Assembly (NCBI GenBank): GCA_023818745.1
Contig: JAMWBY010000019.1
Location: forward strand, 1 to 17,022
Source of the DNA: Candidatus Omnitrophota bacterium
Lineage (GTDB): Bacteria; Ratteibacteria; UBA8468; B48-G9; JAFGKM01
Direction of reading: 5' to 3'
Length of the DNA: 17,022 bases
The position numbers and the translations under genes were made by a program. This document shows positions 1-7,204 of this stretch, in pieces; position 1 is the stretch's first letter; each line of letters begins with the position of its first letter. Below the pieces are notes generated by a model. It was not told the origin of the DNA, did not search any database, and worked only from the letters and a program-made list of their open reading frames with translations.

Positions 1-1
1 A

Positions 2-388
2 AGAAAATTCCCTGTTTTTTTTGATATAATGAGTGGTCTTTCTGTTGATTACAGGGATATATATTCAATTCTTAAAAATTTTCCTAAATTGACTTGTATT
101 TTATGCAATCCTGGAATTTGGAATACAGATAGATATACATGGCCTTTGCTTGAAAAATTTCCCAATGTTTATTTAGAATCAAGTTTACTTTCATTATATG
201 AAGGAGGAATTGAAGAAACAGTCAAAAGATTTGGTTCTGAAAGAATTGTTTTTGGTTCTGGTTTTCCTGAAAGATACTTTGAGAGTTCAATTTTATCACT
301 TGTTTATGCCGAAATTGAAGATAAAGATAAAGAAAAAATTGCCTATAAAAACATAGAAAGAATGATAAATGAAATTGAACATGAATAA
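2..388 (+). CDS. Amidohydrolase-family protein, C-terminal part (5' end outside window)
   Basis: The reading frame is open from the first bases of the window; the ATG at 29 is internal, because the codons before it are open and read naturally (K-F-P-V-F-F-D-I). This is therefore the last ~128 residues of a larger gene. It aligns by eye with the C-terminal half of the next gene: strand, helix, 'NVYLE', then a 'RIVFGSGFPE' segment matching 'RILFGTDFPW'. That pattern is typical of the metal-dependent TIM-barrel hydrolases of the amidohydrolase 2 family. Two positions that normally bind metal or act in catalysis differ: the His of 'LGH' is replaced ('ILCN'), and the Asp of 'G(T/S)DFP' is Gly ('GSGFP'). 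It is probably an inactive or altered paralogue. The substrate is unknown. It overlaps the next gene by 20 bp (or 8 bp if that gene starts at 381), suggesting co-translation. Confidence 0.7.
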   Translation, partial: RKFPVFFDIMSGLSVDYRDIYSILKNFPKLTCILCNPGIWNTDRYTWPLLEKFPNVYLESSLLSLYEGGIEETVKRFGSERIVFGSGFPERYFESSILSLVYAEIEDKDKEKIAYKNIERMINEIEHE

Positions 389-1196
389 TCTTTGGAATGA
401 ATTTTTAAAAAAAGGGAAAATAGAAAATTTACCAATTATAGATATTCACTGTCATATGGGGCTTTTTTACGGAAGTCATATGCCATATTGTGAACCAGAA
501 AAAATGGCTCAAAGGATGGAAATTGTAGGTGTCAAATTATGTATTTTTGCCCACCATTATTCTCTATTTGAACCAGAAATTGGAAATAAGATTGTTGTTG
601 AAATTGTTAGAAAATTTCCAGAAAAGTTTAAGGGTTATTTTTCAGTAAATCCGCACTATAATGTAAAAGATGATATTAAAAATTATGAGAAATATAATGA
701 TGTTTTTGTAGGATTTAAATTGCTTCCAGATTACCATAAAGTTCCTCTTTCTGATAAAAGATATAAAAATATTTTTGATTTTGCGGATGAGAGAGAAATT
801 ATAATTTTAACTCATACATGGGGGAATAGTATTTATGATGGTGATAAAGAAGTTGAAAAAATATTGAAAAAATACAAAAAAATAAAGTTGATTTTAGGTC
901 ATTTTTTACATGGCACATGGGATAAAGCTGTAGAAATTATGAAAAATTATGAAAATGTATATCTTGAATTATGTGCGGTTGTTGATGAGAGAGGTATTCT
1001 TGAAAAAATTATTGAAGAAATTGAGAGTGACCGAATATTATTTGGAACTGACTTCCCATGGTTTAATCACTATTATTATATTGGTTCTCTTTTTGGAGCA
1101 GGACTTTCAGCAGATGATATAAGAAGAATACTTTATCTAAACTCATCTAAACTTCTTTTTCAAACAAAACCATTTCATATAAGTGAAAAAAAGTAG
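369..1196 (+). CDS. Amidohydrolase-family metal-dependent hydrolase
   Basis: A complete 275-residue TIM-barrel hydrolase of the amidohydrolase 2 type. Visible metal and catalytic residues are the N-terminal HxH (H27 and H29 in 'IDIHCH'), H149 in 'LTHTWG', H178 in 'ILGHFLHG' and D228 in 'FGTDFPW'. The length fits compact family members, which hydrolyse or decarboxylate small organic substrates; the substrate here cannot be told. The first ATG (369) overlaps the upstream stop by 20 bp. A second ATG at 381 gives an ATGAATAA overlap, and neither has a clear Shine-Dalgarno, so the start may be 381. Translation is probably coupled to the upstream paralogue. All canonical residues are kept here but lost upstream, which suggests that this is the active partner of a pair. 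Confidence 0.8.
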   Translation: MKLNMNNLWNEFLKKGKIENLPIIDIHCHMGLFYGSHMPYCEPEKMAQRMEIVGVKLCIFAHHYSLFEPEIGNKIVVEIVRKFPEKFKGYFSVNPHYNVKDDIKNYEKYNDVFVGFKLLPDYHKVPLSDKRYKNIFDFADEREIIILTHTWGNSIYDGDKEVEKILKKYKKIKLILGHFLHGTWDKAVEIMKNYENVYLELCAVVDERGILEKIIEEIESDRILFGTDFPWFNHYYYIGSLFGAGLSADDIRRILYLNSSKLLFQTKPFHISEKK

Positions 1197-1310
1197 AAAT
1201 AATAAAACTTAAGTGGGCTATCCTTATTAAAAATCTTTCTTGCAGAATTGATTAGACAAAGTGTTTTTTGGAGAAGTTTAGTTAGCAAATCCTTTAAATT
1301 GTTTTTAGGT

Positions 1311-1338
1311 TTGTATAAACTTTAAAATAAAGTAAAAT
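1311..1338 (+). promoter_or_regulatory. Candidate sigma70-type promoter for the MarC-family gene
   Basis: TTGTAT (1311-1316) and TAAAAT (1333-1338) are separated by 16 bp in the 236-bp spacer upstream of the membrane protein gene. Such matches arise easily by chance in AT-rich DNA. The implied leader is about 90 nt. No other clear structure was seen in 1197-1432. Confidence 0.3.
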
Positions 1339-1432
1339 ATAAGAAACCTATAGAGTTGAGTTTGATTAGGAAGTTAGTTTAAAAATCAACAGTTTACAGT
1401 TAAATATTTAGGAGGTCGTAAAAGGAAATATT

Positions 1433-2008
1433 ATGGAAAAATTTATTGCTTCTTTACTTTCGCTTTTTATTACACTTGACCCCATTGGAACAATTCCATT
1501 TTATATAAGTTTTACAAGTAAGTTAAAAAAAGAAAAAAAAAGTAGAACCCTTTTGATATCAATTTTTATTTGTTTTATAATTAGTCTTTTATTTTTGTAC
1601 TTTGGAGAAATTCTTTTTAAATACTTAAAAATTTCATTCAGTGATTTTTTGATAGCAAGTGGTATAATTTTACTAATTTTTTCAATTACAGAGTTTATAG
1701 GAGCAACTCAATTTAAAAAAGAACAAGAGGATATTGCAATAGTTCCTCTCGCTATTCCTCTTTTGGCAGGTCCTGCTTATTTAACAACTATATTAATTTC
1801 AAAAAATTTTTATGGCACAGAAATAACTCTGTTATCAATATTTTTAAATATGATTTTTGCCTACCTTATACTTTTCTATTCACAAAAAATTTCAAATGCA
1901 ATAGGTATGGTTGGAATGAAGGGAATCATTAAAATAATAACTCTTTTTCTTGCTGCACTTGGTGTAAAGTTTATAAAAGAAGGGGTTGAACAGATTGTAA
2001 AATATTAA
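1433..2008 (+). CDS. MarC family (UPF0056) integral membrane protein
   Basis: 191 residues with about six hydrophobic membrane segments, matching the usual length and pattern of the MarC/UPF0056 family. The family signatures are visible: 'LDPIGTIPFY' after the first segment (residues 15-24) and 'PLAIPLLAGPA' in the middle of the protein. The family was once linked to multiple antibiotic resistance in E. coli, but its transport or other function is not established, so no substrate should be assumed. The ATG at 1433 has an AAAGGA site 6 nt upstream. A stronger AGGAGG lies at 1410-1415, too far (17 nt) to be the site for this ATG, and no in-frame start fits it better. It stands alone, flanked by spacers of 236 and 96 bp. 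Confidence 0.88.
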   Translation: MEKFIASLLSLFITLDPIGTIPFYISFTSKLKKEKKSRTLLISIFICFIISLLFLYFGEILFKYLKISFSDFLIASGIILLIFSITEFIGATQFKKEQEDIAIVPLAIPLLAGPAYLTTILISKNFYGTEITLLSIFLNMIFAYLILFYSQKISNAIGMVGMKGIIKIITLFLAALGVKFIKEGVEQIVKY

Positions 2009-2017
2009 AACTAAAAT

Positions 2018-2055
2018 TTGACAAAATGAAAATCTATGTAAAAATATGTTGTCAA
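2018..2055 (+). promoter_or_regulatory. Promoter box plus inverted repeat upstream of the isomerase/oxidoreductase cluster
   Basis: TTGACA (2018-2023) is a perfect -35 consensus; weak -10 candidates follow at 2040-2045 (16-bp spacing) or 2042-2047 (18-bp spacing). The -35 is also the left arm of an inverted repeat: TTGACAA (2018-2024) and TTGTCAA (2049-2055), about 31 bp apart centre to centre, or close to three helical turns. The right arm is itself a near-palindrome, GTTGTCAAC (2048-2056). This would suit a repressor covering both the -35 and the start-site region, but no regulator gene is present in the window. Confidence 0.4.
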
Positions 2056-2104
2056 CGAATTCAATCTATGCATTATTAAATTCTATTTTAAAATAGGAGG
2101 GAAT

Positions 2105-2908
2105 ATGAAATTAGGATGTCAGGATATGATATTACCAGGCAATTCAATTAAAGAAAAATTTAAGTTAGCAAAGGAAATTGGTTTTGAAGGTATTGAAATT
2201 TGGGGAAGAATTTTGCTTGAAGATTCTCAAAAAATAAAAGAGTATAAAGAAGTATCAGAAGAAACAAATATTAAAATTTCAACTATATGTGCTGGATATA
2301 GAAATTTTTTACTTGAACCAGACCCTGAAAATAGAAGAAAAGCAAGAGAAGATATAAAGAAATTGCTTGAAATTGGTGGTGAACTTGGTGCAGTTGGTTT
2401 AATTTTAGTTCCTATTTTTGGTAAACCACAGATTTCAGACCTTTCTCCATATAAAGATGCATTTGAACTTGAAAAGGAATTATTATTTTCTCAACTTCCA
2501 GAACTTGTTGAAACTGCTGAAAAAGTTAAATGTTCTATTTTACTGGAACCATTGAACAGATATGAAACTCATTTTTTAAATAAACTTGAACAGGCAGTTG
2601 AATACTGTGAGAAAATAGATAGTTCATATCTGAAAATTATGGCTGATTTTTTTCATATGAATATTGAAGAAGCAAATATATCCGAATCCATAGAAAAGGC
2701 GGGAAAATGGATTACTCATATACATCTTGCAGATAGCAATAGAGTATTACCTGGAATGGGACATACTGATTTTGAAAATGGTTTTAAAGCGCTTAAAAAA
2801 ATAAATTTTAAAAATTATATGATACTTGAATGTGGAATACCTGAACCGAAAATAGAAAACCTTAAAAAAAGTTTTAAATTTATGAAAAATATCTTAGAAA
2901 GAATTTAA
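2105..2908 (+). CDS. Sugar phosphate isomerase/epimerase-like TIM barrel (xylose isomerase-like family)
   Basis: 267 residues, the typical size for the AP-endonuclease-2/xylose-isomerase-like TIM-barrel family, which includes sugar epimerases, inosose isomerase/dehydratase-type enzymes and C-glycoside-cleaving subunits. The metal site is intact: E148 in 'LLEPLNRYE', D181 and H184 in 'MADFFHMN', H207 in 'HIHLADSNR' and E242 in 'LECG'. R213 in the 'HLADSNR' segment is also typical. A strong AGGAGGG site (2095-2101) lies just before the ATG. It is first in a four-gene run with two Gfo/Idh/MocA oxidoreductases, an association known from inositol, unusual-sugar and oxidative deglycosylation pathways. 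The exact substrate and reaction are not determinable here. Confidence 0.85.
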   Translation: MKLGCQDMILPGNSIKEKFKLAKEIGFEGIEIWGRILLEDSQKIKEYKEVSEETNIKISTICAGYRNFLLEPDPENRRKAREDIKKLLEIGGELGAVGLILVPIFGKPQISDLSPYKDAFELEKELLFSQLPELVETAEKVKCSILLEPLNRYETHFLNKLEQAVEYCEKIDSSYLKIMADFFHMNIEEANISESIEKAGKWITHIHLADSNRVLPGMGHTDFENGFKALKKINFKNYMILECGIPEPKIENLKKSFKFMKNILERI

Positions 2909-2920
2909 AAAGGAGTCAAA

Positions 2921-3895
2921 ATGGAAATAAAAATTGGATTTATTGGGTGTGGCGGTATAGGAAATGCTCATATGAGTATACTTTCTCAAATTCCAGATGT
3001 TAAACTTGTAGGGTTTTGTGATGCTGATGAAAGCAAAGCAAAATTAGCAAGTGAAAAATATGGAGGAAAGATTTATAATGATTATAAAAAGATGTTGAAT
3101 GAGATTGAAATTGATGCCTGCTATATATGTCTTCCTCCTTTTGCTCATCAGGGACAGGAAGAGTTATGTATAGAAAAAAATATCCCAATTTTTGTTGAAA
3201 AACCAATTCATCTTAATAAAAACAAAGCAAAAAAGATAATTGAGAAAATTAAAGAAAAAAATCTAATTAATGCGGTTGGTTATCAAGATAGATATCAAAA
3301 TATAATTGCTTATATTAAACCTTTTTTTTCTGAAAATAATCTCGGATTTTTTACTGGCTGGTGGGTCGGTGGAATGCCAGGAGTTTACTGGTGGAGAAGA
3401 AAAGAAATGTCAGGAGGTCAGGTAGTTGAGCAAACAACGCATATATTTGATATGTCAAGGTATTTAATTGGAGAACCAGTTGAACTTTTCTCAGTAAAAA
3501 GAACTGGTTTGATGAAGGAATTTGAAGGATATAATGTTGAGGATGCATCTGCAGTAAGTGTCTATTTTGAAAATGATGTATTTGGAGTAATTTTTTCAGG
3601 ATGTTTTTTAAACACATCTGGAAAAGTTGGGCTTGATTTTTATTTTAAAGATAAAGTTATTGAATATATAGAAAGACAGAAAGTAAAGATAAATTATGGA
3701 AACAAGATAGAAGAAATTTATGAAACAGAAGAAAATTTATTATTGAAAGAAGATTCTGCTTTTATTGAAGCGATAAAAACGAAAAATCAATCTTTAATAA
3801 AATCTTCATATGAAGATGCTTATAAAACTCTTGTTTTTACTTTGTCTGCAAATGAAGCAATGGAAAAAAATAAAATTGTAAAAATAAAATACTAA
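2921..3895 (+). CDS. Gfo/Idh/MocA-family NAD(P)-dependent oxidoreductase (first copy)
   Basis: 324 residues. The N-terminal Rossmann fold starts with 'IGFIGCGGIGNAH' (dinucleotide-binding glycines near 9-14), followed by the acidic 'CDAD' end of beta2 (residues 33-36). The catalytic Lys is in 'VEKPIHL' (K94), and the C-terminal alpha/beta domain carries 'GGQVVEQTTHIFD' with H174 at the usual catalytic position. The Asp normally four residues before that His is Glu here (E170). A Trp-rich stretch ('GWWVGGMPGVYWWRR', about 146-160) probably shapes the sugar pocket. A GGAG ribosome site precedes the ATG, and the gene begins 12 bp after the isomerase. Family members oxidise or reduce a hydroxyl of sugars, cyclitols or glycosides; the substrate is unknown. 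Confidence 0.87.
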   Translation: MEIKIGFIGCGGIGNAHMSILSQIPDVKLVGFCDADESKAKLASEKYGGKIYNDYKKMLNEIEIDACYICLPPFAHQGQEELCIEKNIPIFVEKPIHLNKNKAKKIIEKIKEKNLINAVGYQDRYQNIIAYIKPFFSENNLGFFTGWWVGGMPGVYWWRRKEMSGGQVVEQTTHIFDMSRYLIGEPVELFSVKRTGLMKEFEGYNVEDASAVSVYFENDVFGVIFSGCFLNTSGKVGLDFYFKDKVIEYIERQKVKINYGNKIEEIYETEENLLLKEDSAFIEAIKTKNQSLIKSSYEDAYKTLVFTLSANEAMEKNKIVKIKY

Positions 3896-3908
3896 AAGGA
3901 GAAGATAT

Positions 3909-4973
3909 ATGATAAAAGTAGGAATTATTGGAGTTGGTGGTATTTCACAGATTGCACATATTCCAAACTTACAAAAAATAGAAGATGTAAAAGTAGAAGC
4001 AATATGTGATATAAATCAGGAAAAATTGGATTTTGTTGCAGAAAAATTTAATATACCCAAGAAATTTACTGACTGGAGAAAAATGATTGAAGAGGATTTA
4101 GATGCTGTTGTTATTTGTTCTCCAAATGCGTATCATTCAATACAGTCAATAAAAGCAATGGAAAATGGTAAGCATGTTTTATGCGAAAAACCAATTTGTT
4201 TAACAGTTGAAGAAGCAGAAGAGGTTTTTAAGACAGTAGACAAAACTAAAAGAGTTTTTATGGGGGCCTTTCCAAGAAGATTTCTTGGAGAAACAATTGT
4301 TTTAAAAAAACTTGTTAATGATGGTTTCTTTGGAGAAATCTATTATTTAAAAGCAAGTTATTTAAGAAGGAGAGGTATTCCTGGTCTTGGAACATGGTTT
4401 ACAAGTAAAAAACTTGCTGGTGGTGGACCAATGATGGATATCGGAGTTCATATGATAGATATGGTTTTGTATATTGCTAATTTAACAGACCCAAAAATTG
4501 TTTTTGGAGCAACTTTTGAGAAATTTAAAGATAAAGCAACTGATGGTGGTTGGCCTCCAATTGATACAAGAAAAGGTGATAAACCAATAGGAAAAATGGA
4601 GGTTGAGGATTTAGCAAGTGGTTTTGTTAAATTTTCAAATGGAGCAGTTTTATTTATTGAAGCAAGTTGGGCTGGAAATTCTGAAGTTGGACTTAAATGT
4701 AGTTTATTTGGAACAAAAGCAGGTGCTCAATTACCAGACCCTATTGATTCACAAAATCCTGTTAGAATATATACTGAAACAAATGGAGTGATAAGTGATA
4801 TAATTCCTGAAATTCCAAAAGTAGATGCTTATTTTGATGAAGTAAAGCATTTTATTGAATGTATAAAAGGGGAAAGAGAACCAATTACAAAAAAAGAAGA
4901 AATAATAAGTGTGGTAAAAATTATAGAAGGAATATATAAATCTGCTGAGACAAATAGTCCTGTAGTATATTAA
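3909..4973 (+). CDS. Gfo/Idh/MocA-family NAD(P)-dependent oxidoreductase (second copy)
   Basis: 354 residues with 'VGIIGVGGISQIAH' at the N-terminal Rossmann fold, 'ICDIN' after beta2, the catalytic Lys in 'CEKPICL' (K94) and the full 'GGGPMMDIGVHMIDM' motif with D177 and H181. It keeps the standard Asp-His pair where the neighbouring copy has Glu-His. The two are clearly diverged rather than a recent duplication, so different substrates or opposite reaction directions are plausible. The ATG at 3909 follows an AAAGGAGA site (3896-3903), 13 bp after the previous stop. The cluster context suggests successive redox steps around the isomerase; this is inference. Confidence 0.88.
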   Translation: MIKVGIIGVGGISQIAHIPNLQKIEDVKVEAICDINQEKLDFVAEKFNIPKKFTDWRKMIEEDLDAVVICSPNAYHSIQSIKAMENGKHVLCEKPICLTVEEAEEVFKTVDKTKRVFMGAFPRRFLGETIVLKKLVNDGFFGEIYYLKASYLRRRGIPGLGTWFTSKKLAGGGPMMDIGVHMIDMVLYIANLTDPKIVFGATFEKFKDKATDGGWPPIDTRKGDKPIGKMEVEDLASGFVKFSNGAVLFIEASWAGNSEVGLKCSLFGTKAGAQLPDPIDSQNPVRIYTETNGVISDIIPEIPKVDAYFDEVKHFIECIKGEREPITKKEEIISVVKIIEGIYKSAETNSPVVY

Positions 4974-4983
4974 ACTTTTAAAA

Positions 4984-6345
4984 ATGTTTTTTAAGATAAA
5001 TTGGTTGTATTTTACAGAAAAAGATATAGAGATTGAAAAACAACAACTTATTGATGAGGGGAAGGATATAAGTGAAGTTGAGCACGAGTTTGAAATATTA
5101 AGAAAAATTATTAAAAATAAGGATTCGATTTTATTTCAGGATAAAATTTCTTCATTATTTAAAAAAGTACAGAATTTACCTTTAAGAAAAGATTATAATT
5201 ATTTTGAGCCAGTTTATTTAGATGAGATTAGAAAAGAATGGGGGAATAAATTTTATGAACCAAGGATAAAACTTTCAAAAAAAGAAATTAAAGAGAAAAT
5301 TTATGGAGGATGGTTTGGTAGATGTTCGGGATGTTTGTTGGGAAAAATATTTGAAGGGTGGAGCAAAGAAAAAATAAGAAGTTTTTTAAAAGAAGTAGGT
5401 CAGTTTCCTTTAAAATATTATGTAAGTAGTAATAATCGTGATTTAAAAATTTTTGAAAATTATAATGTGAGACAAGATTTATGTATAAACAAAATTAAAA
5501 ACATGGTTGAAGATGATGATTTAAATTATACAGTTCTTGCTTTGACTCTCTTGGAAAAATATGGATATAATTTTACTCAATTTGATTTTGCTAAAAATTT
5601 TCTTGACAAGATTCCTATTTTAAAAGCATGTACAGCAGAAAGGGTTGTTTATAGAAATTTGATAAATCTTATATCTCCTGAAAGGTCTGCTTTTTATATA
5701 AATCCTTATAGAGAATGGATTGGTGCGCAGATAAGAACTGATTTTTATGGGTATATAACACCTGGAAATGTAAAAAAAGGAATTGAACTTGCTTATAAGG
5801 ATGCTTCAGTTACTCATATTAAAAATGGTGTTTATGGAGCAATATTTATAACAAGCATGATTTCTATTGCTTTTTTTGAAACAGATGTTTTGAAAATTGT
5901 TGAATATGGACTTAATTATATACCTCAAAGGTCAAGATTAGCACATGCAATAAAAGAGATTATTGATTATAGAAAAAAAGGTCTTTCTTATCAACAAGTT
6001 TCAGAAATAATTCATCAAAAATGGGACGAAAAAAATCCACATCATTGGTGTCATGCGATAAGTAATGCTCAAATAGTTTCAATAGGTCTTTTATGGGGAA
6101 ATGGTGATTTTGGAGATTCAATTTGTAAAGCAGTTGAGATTGGATTTGATACAGATTGTAATGGTGCAACAGTTGGTTCAATTATGGGGATAATTTTAGG
6201 CAGAAAAAATATACCTGATAGATGGATAGAACCATTAAATGATACTTTAGAGACAAGTGTTTCTGGTTTTAGTAAAGTAAAAATATCTGAACTTGCAGAA
6301 AGAACTTATAGTATATTTAAAAAAGAAATGAGACCGGAGGGATAA
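4984..6345 (+). CDS. ADP-ribosylglycohydrolase-fold family protein with N-terminal extension
   Basis: 453 residues, longer than the roughly 300-350 usual for the fold. The ARH-like domain begins near residue 105 ('IYGGWFGRCSGCLLGK') and shows the acidic metal-binding motifs: 'EDDDLNY' (D177-D179), 'KDASVTHIKNGVYGA' (D274) and 'GFDTDCNGATVGSIMG' (D389, D391). The first ~100 residues form a charged, probably helical region with no recognised domain. The classical family removes ADP-ribose from proteins, but environmental members beside sugar oxidoreductases may be glycosidases or nucleosidases acting on other N- or O-glycosides. No Shine-Dalgarno precedes the ATG, and the gap to the previous stop is only 10 bp, which suggests translational coupling to the dehydrogenase. 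It is the last gene of the cluster. Confidence 0.82.
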   Translation: MFFKINWLYFTEKDIEIEKQQLIDEGKDISEVEHEFEILRKIIKNKDSILFQDKISSLFKKVQNLPLRKDYNYFEPVYLDEIRKEWGNKFYEPRIKLSKKEIKEKIYGGWFGRCSGCLLGKIFEGWSKEKIRSFLKEVGQFPLKYYVSSNNRDLKIFENYNVRQDLCINKIKNMVEDDDLNYTVLALTLLEKYGYNFTQFDFAKNFLDKIPILKACTAERVVYRNLINLISPERSAFYINPYREWIGAQIRTDFYGYITPGNVKKGIELAYKDASVTHIKNGVYGAIFITSMISIAFFETDVLKIVEYGLNYIPQRSRLAHAIKEIIDYRKKGLSYQQVSEIIHQKWDEKNPHHWCHAISNAQIVSIGLLWGNGDFGDSICKAVEIGFDTDCNGATVGSIMGIILGRKNIPDRWIEPLNDTLETSVSGFSKVKISELAERTYSIFKKEMRPEG

Positions 6346-6369
6346 ATTAAGATTAGGAATAATTAGATG

Positions 6370-6378
6370 TGGTATAAT
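6370..6378 (+). promoter_or_regulatory. Extended -10 promoter element
   Basis: TGGTATAAT is a perfect TATAAT (6373-6378) with an upstream TGn extension. The best -35-like hexamer is TTAAGA (6348-6353) with a long 19-bp spacing; extended -10 promoters often need no good -35. It would start a transcript of about 300 nt before the nitroreductase gene, running through the decayed frame. Confidence 0.45.
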
Positions 6379-6389
6379 AAATAGATAGG

Positions 6390-6635
6390 GTTAAAATACT
6401 TGTTGAAAATAGAACCAAAAAGATAAAGATAACCTGCTTTGTGCTATGAAAATGATGTATAAAGAACGATTTAAAACCAGAAATTGATGAAAAATAAGGT
6501 TTAAAAATTATTGCTTTTTATGAAAGTTTTTATGAATTAGATTATATGAAACTACCAGTAAAGTATAAAGATGCGTATTCTGGGAAAATAGGAAACCACA
6601 ATAAAGAAATTAATAATTTTGGGAAGATAAAATGA
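6390..6635 (+). pseudogene. Possible small gene relic, family not recognised
   Basis: A single frame begins 'VKILVENRTKKIK' (from 6390), then meets two close TGA stops (6447 and 6453) and a TAA (6495). It then runs open for 45 codons from 6498 to a TGA at 6633, including 'IIAFYESFYELDYMK' and ending 'NNFGKIK'. Codon choice in the open stretch resembles the neighbouring genes. An internal ATG at 6546 would give a 29-residue peptide but has no ribosome site. It may be a gene decayed by point mutations or a chance open stretch; a 45-codon run without a stop is not rare enough here to be proof. Confidence 0.27.
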
Positions 6636-6692
6636 GGGATATAAATAACAGACAAAGTTTTGTTAACTTAATTTATAAAAGGGGAGGGGAAT

Positions 6693-7184
6693 ATGGACGC
6701 TTTAGAAATATTGAAAGAAAGAAGAAGTATAAGAAGATATCAAAAAAAAGAGGTTCCAAGAGATATTGTTGAAAAAATTATTGACTGTGCAAGATTTGCT
6801 CCAACCGCGATAAATATTCAACCGTGGGAATTTATAGTTATTACAGATAAGAAAATGAGGGAAAAAATTGCTGATATAACTGATCATGGAAAATTTATAA
6901 AAGATGCACCTATCTGTGTAGCAGTCTTTTGTAAAGATACAAAATATTATCTTGAAGATGGCTCATCTGCTACAACATATATTTTATTAGCAGCAAAAGC
7001 ATTTGGTTTAGGAAGTTGTTGGGTTGCAGGTGATAAAAAGATATATGCAGAAAAGATTAGAGAAATTTTAGATGTTCCAGTTGGGTATAAGTTAATAAGT
7101 TTAATTTCAATAGGTTATCCAGACGAAGAGCCAAAACCAAAAAAAAGAGAATTAAAAGAAGTGTTACATTGGGAGAAGTGGTAA
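6693..7184 (+). CDS. Nitroreductase-family FMN-dependent oxidoreductase
   Basis: 163 residues, a compact nitroreductase-fold protein. Family features are the N-terminal FMN-phosphate motif 'RRSIRRY' (10-16), 'ARFAPTAINIQPWEF' (33-47), the central helix after 'DGSSATTYILLAAKAFGLGSCW' (89-110), and the C-terminal 'ISIGYPDEEPKPKKR'. Such proteins bind FMN as dimers and reduce nitro compounds, quinones, flavins or other small molecules with NAD(P)H; the physiological substrate is unknown. A purine-rich GGGGAGGGG site (6681-6689) lies just before the ATG, making the start firm. The permease gene follows 20 bp later, so the two are probably co-transcribed from the candidate promoter at 6370-6378. 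Confidence 0.88.
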   Translation: MDALEILKERRSIRRYQKKEVPRDIVEKIIDCARFAPTAINIQPWEFIVITDKKMREKIADITDHGKFIKDAPICVAVFCKDTKYYLEDGSSATTYILLAAKAFGLGSCWVAGDKKIYAEKIREILDVPVGYKLISLISIGYPDEEPKPKKRELKEVLHWEKW

Positions 7185-7204
7185 ATTTAATTTAGTGAGA
7201 CAAA

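Larger units (their letters stand above)
6346..6692 (+). other. 347-bp intergenic spacer with a promoter candidate and a decayed reading frame
   Basis: No intact gene is present. An extended -10 box lies at 6370-6378. After it, one frame (6390-6635) reads as plausible protein interrupted by three in-frame stops. The last 30 bp carry the ribosome site of the nitroreductase gene. I see no tRNA, riboswitch core, long repeat or strong hairpin. Confidence 0.5.

Noticed and set aside
1175..1321. Minus-strand open stretch of 48 codons over the spacer after the amidohydrolase
   Set aside because: It has no usable start codon or ribosome site, overlaps the end of a real gene, and its length is within chance for AT-rich DNA.
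2018..2055. Divergent promoter using the right-arm TTGACAA on the minus strand
   Set aside because: It would transcribe antisense into the MarC-family gene with no minus-strand gene to serve; an operator arm is the simpler reading.
6652..6663. Palindrome ACAAAGTTTTGT before the nitroreductase gene
   Set aside because: The five-bp arms are too short and AT-rich to stand out from background.
6649..6679. Promoter with CAGACA and TATAAA just before the nitroreductase gene
   Set aside because: The spacing is 19 bp, and a start near 6686 would fall inside the ribosome site.
6385..6692. Purine riboswitch ahead of the nitroreductase/NCS2 permease pair
   Set aside because: I could not find the conserved three-way junction core or paired stems; only a weak 4-bp GGTT/AACC pairing is visible.
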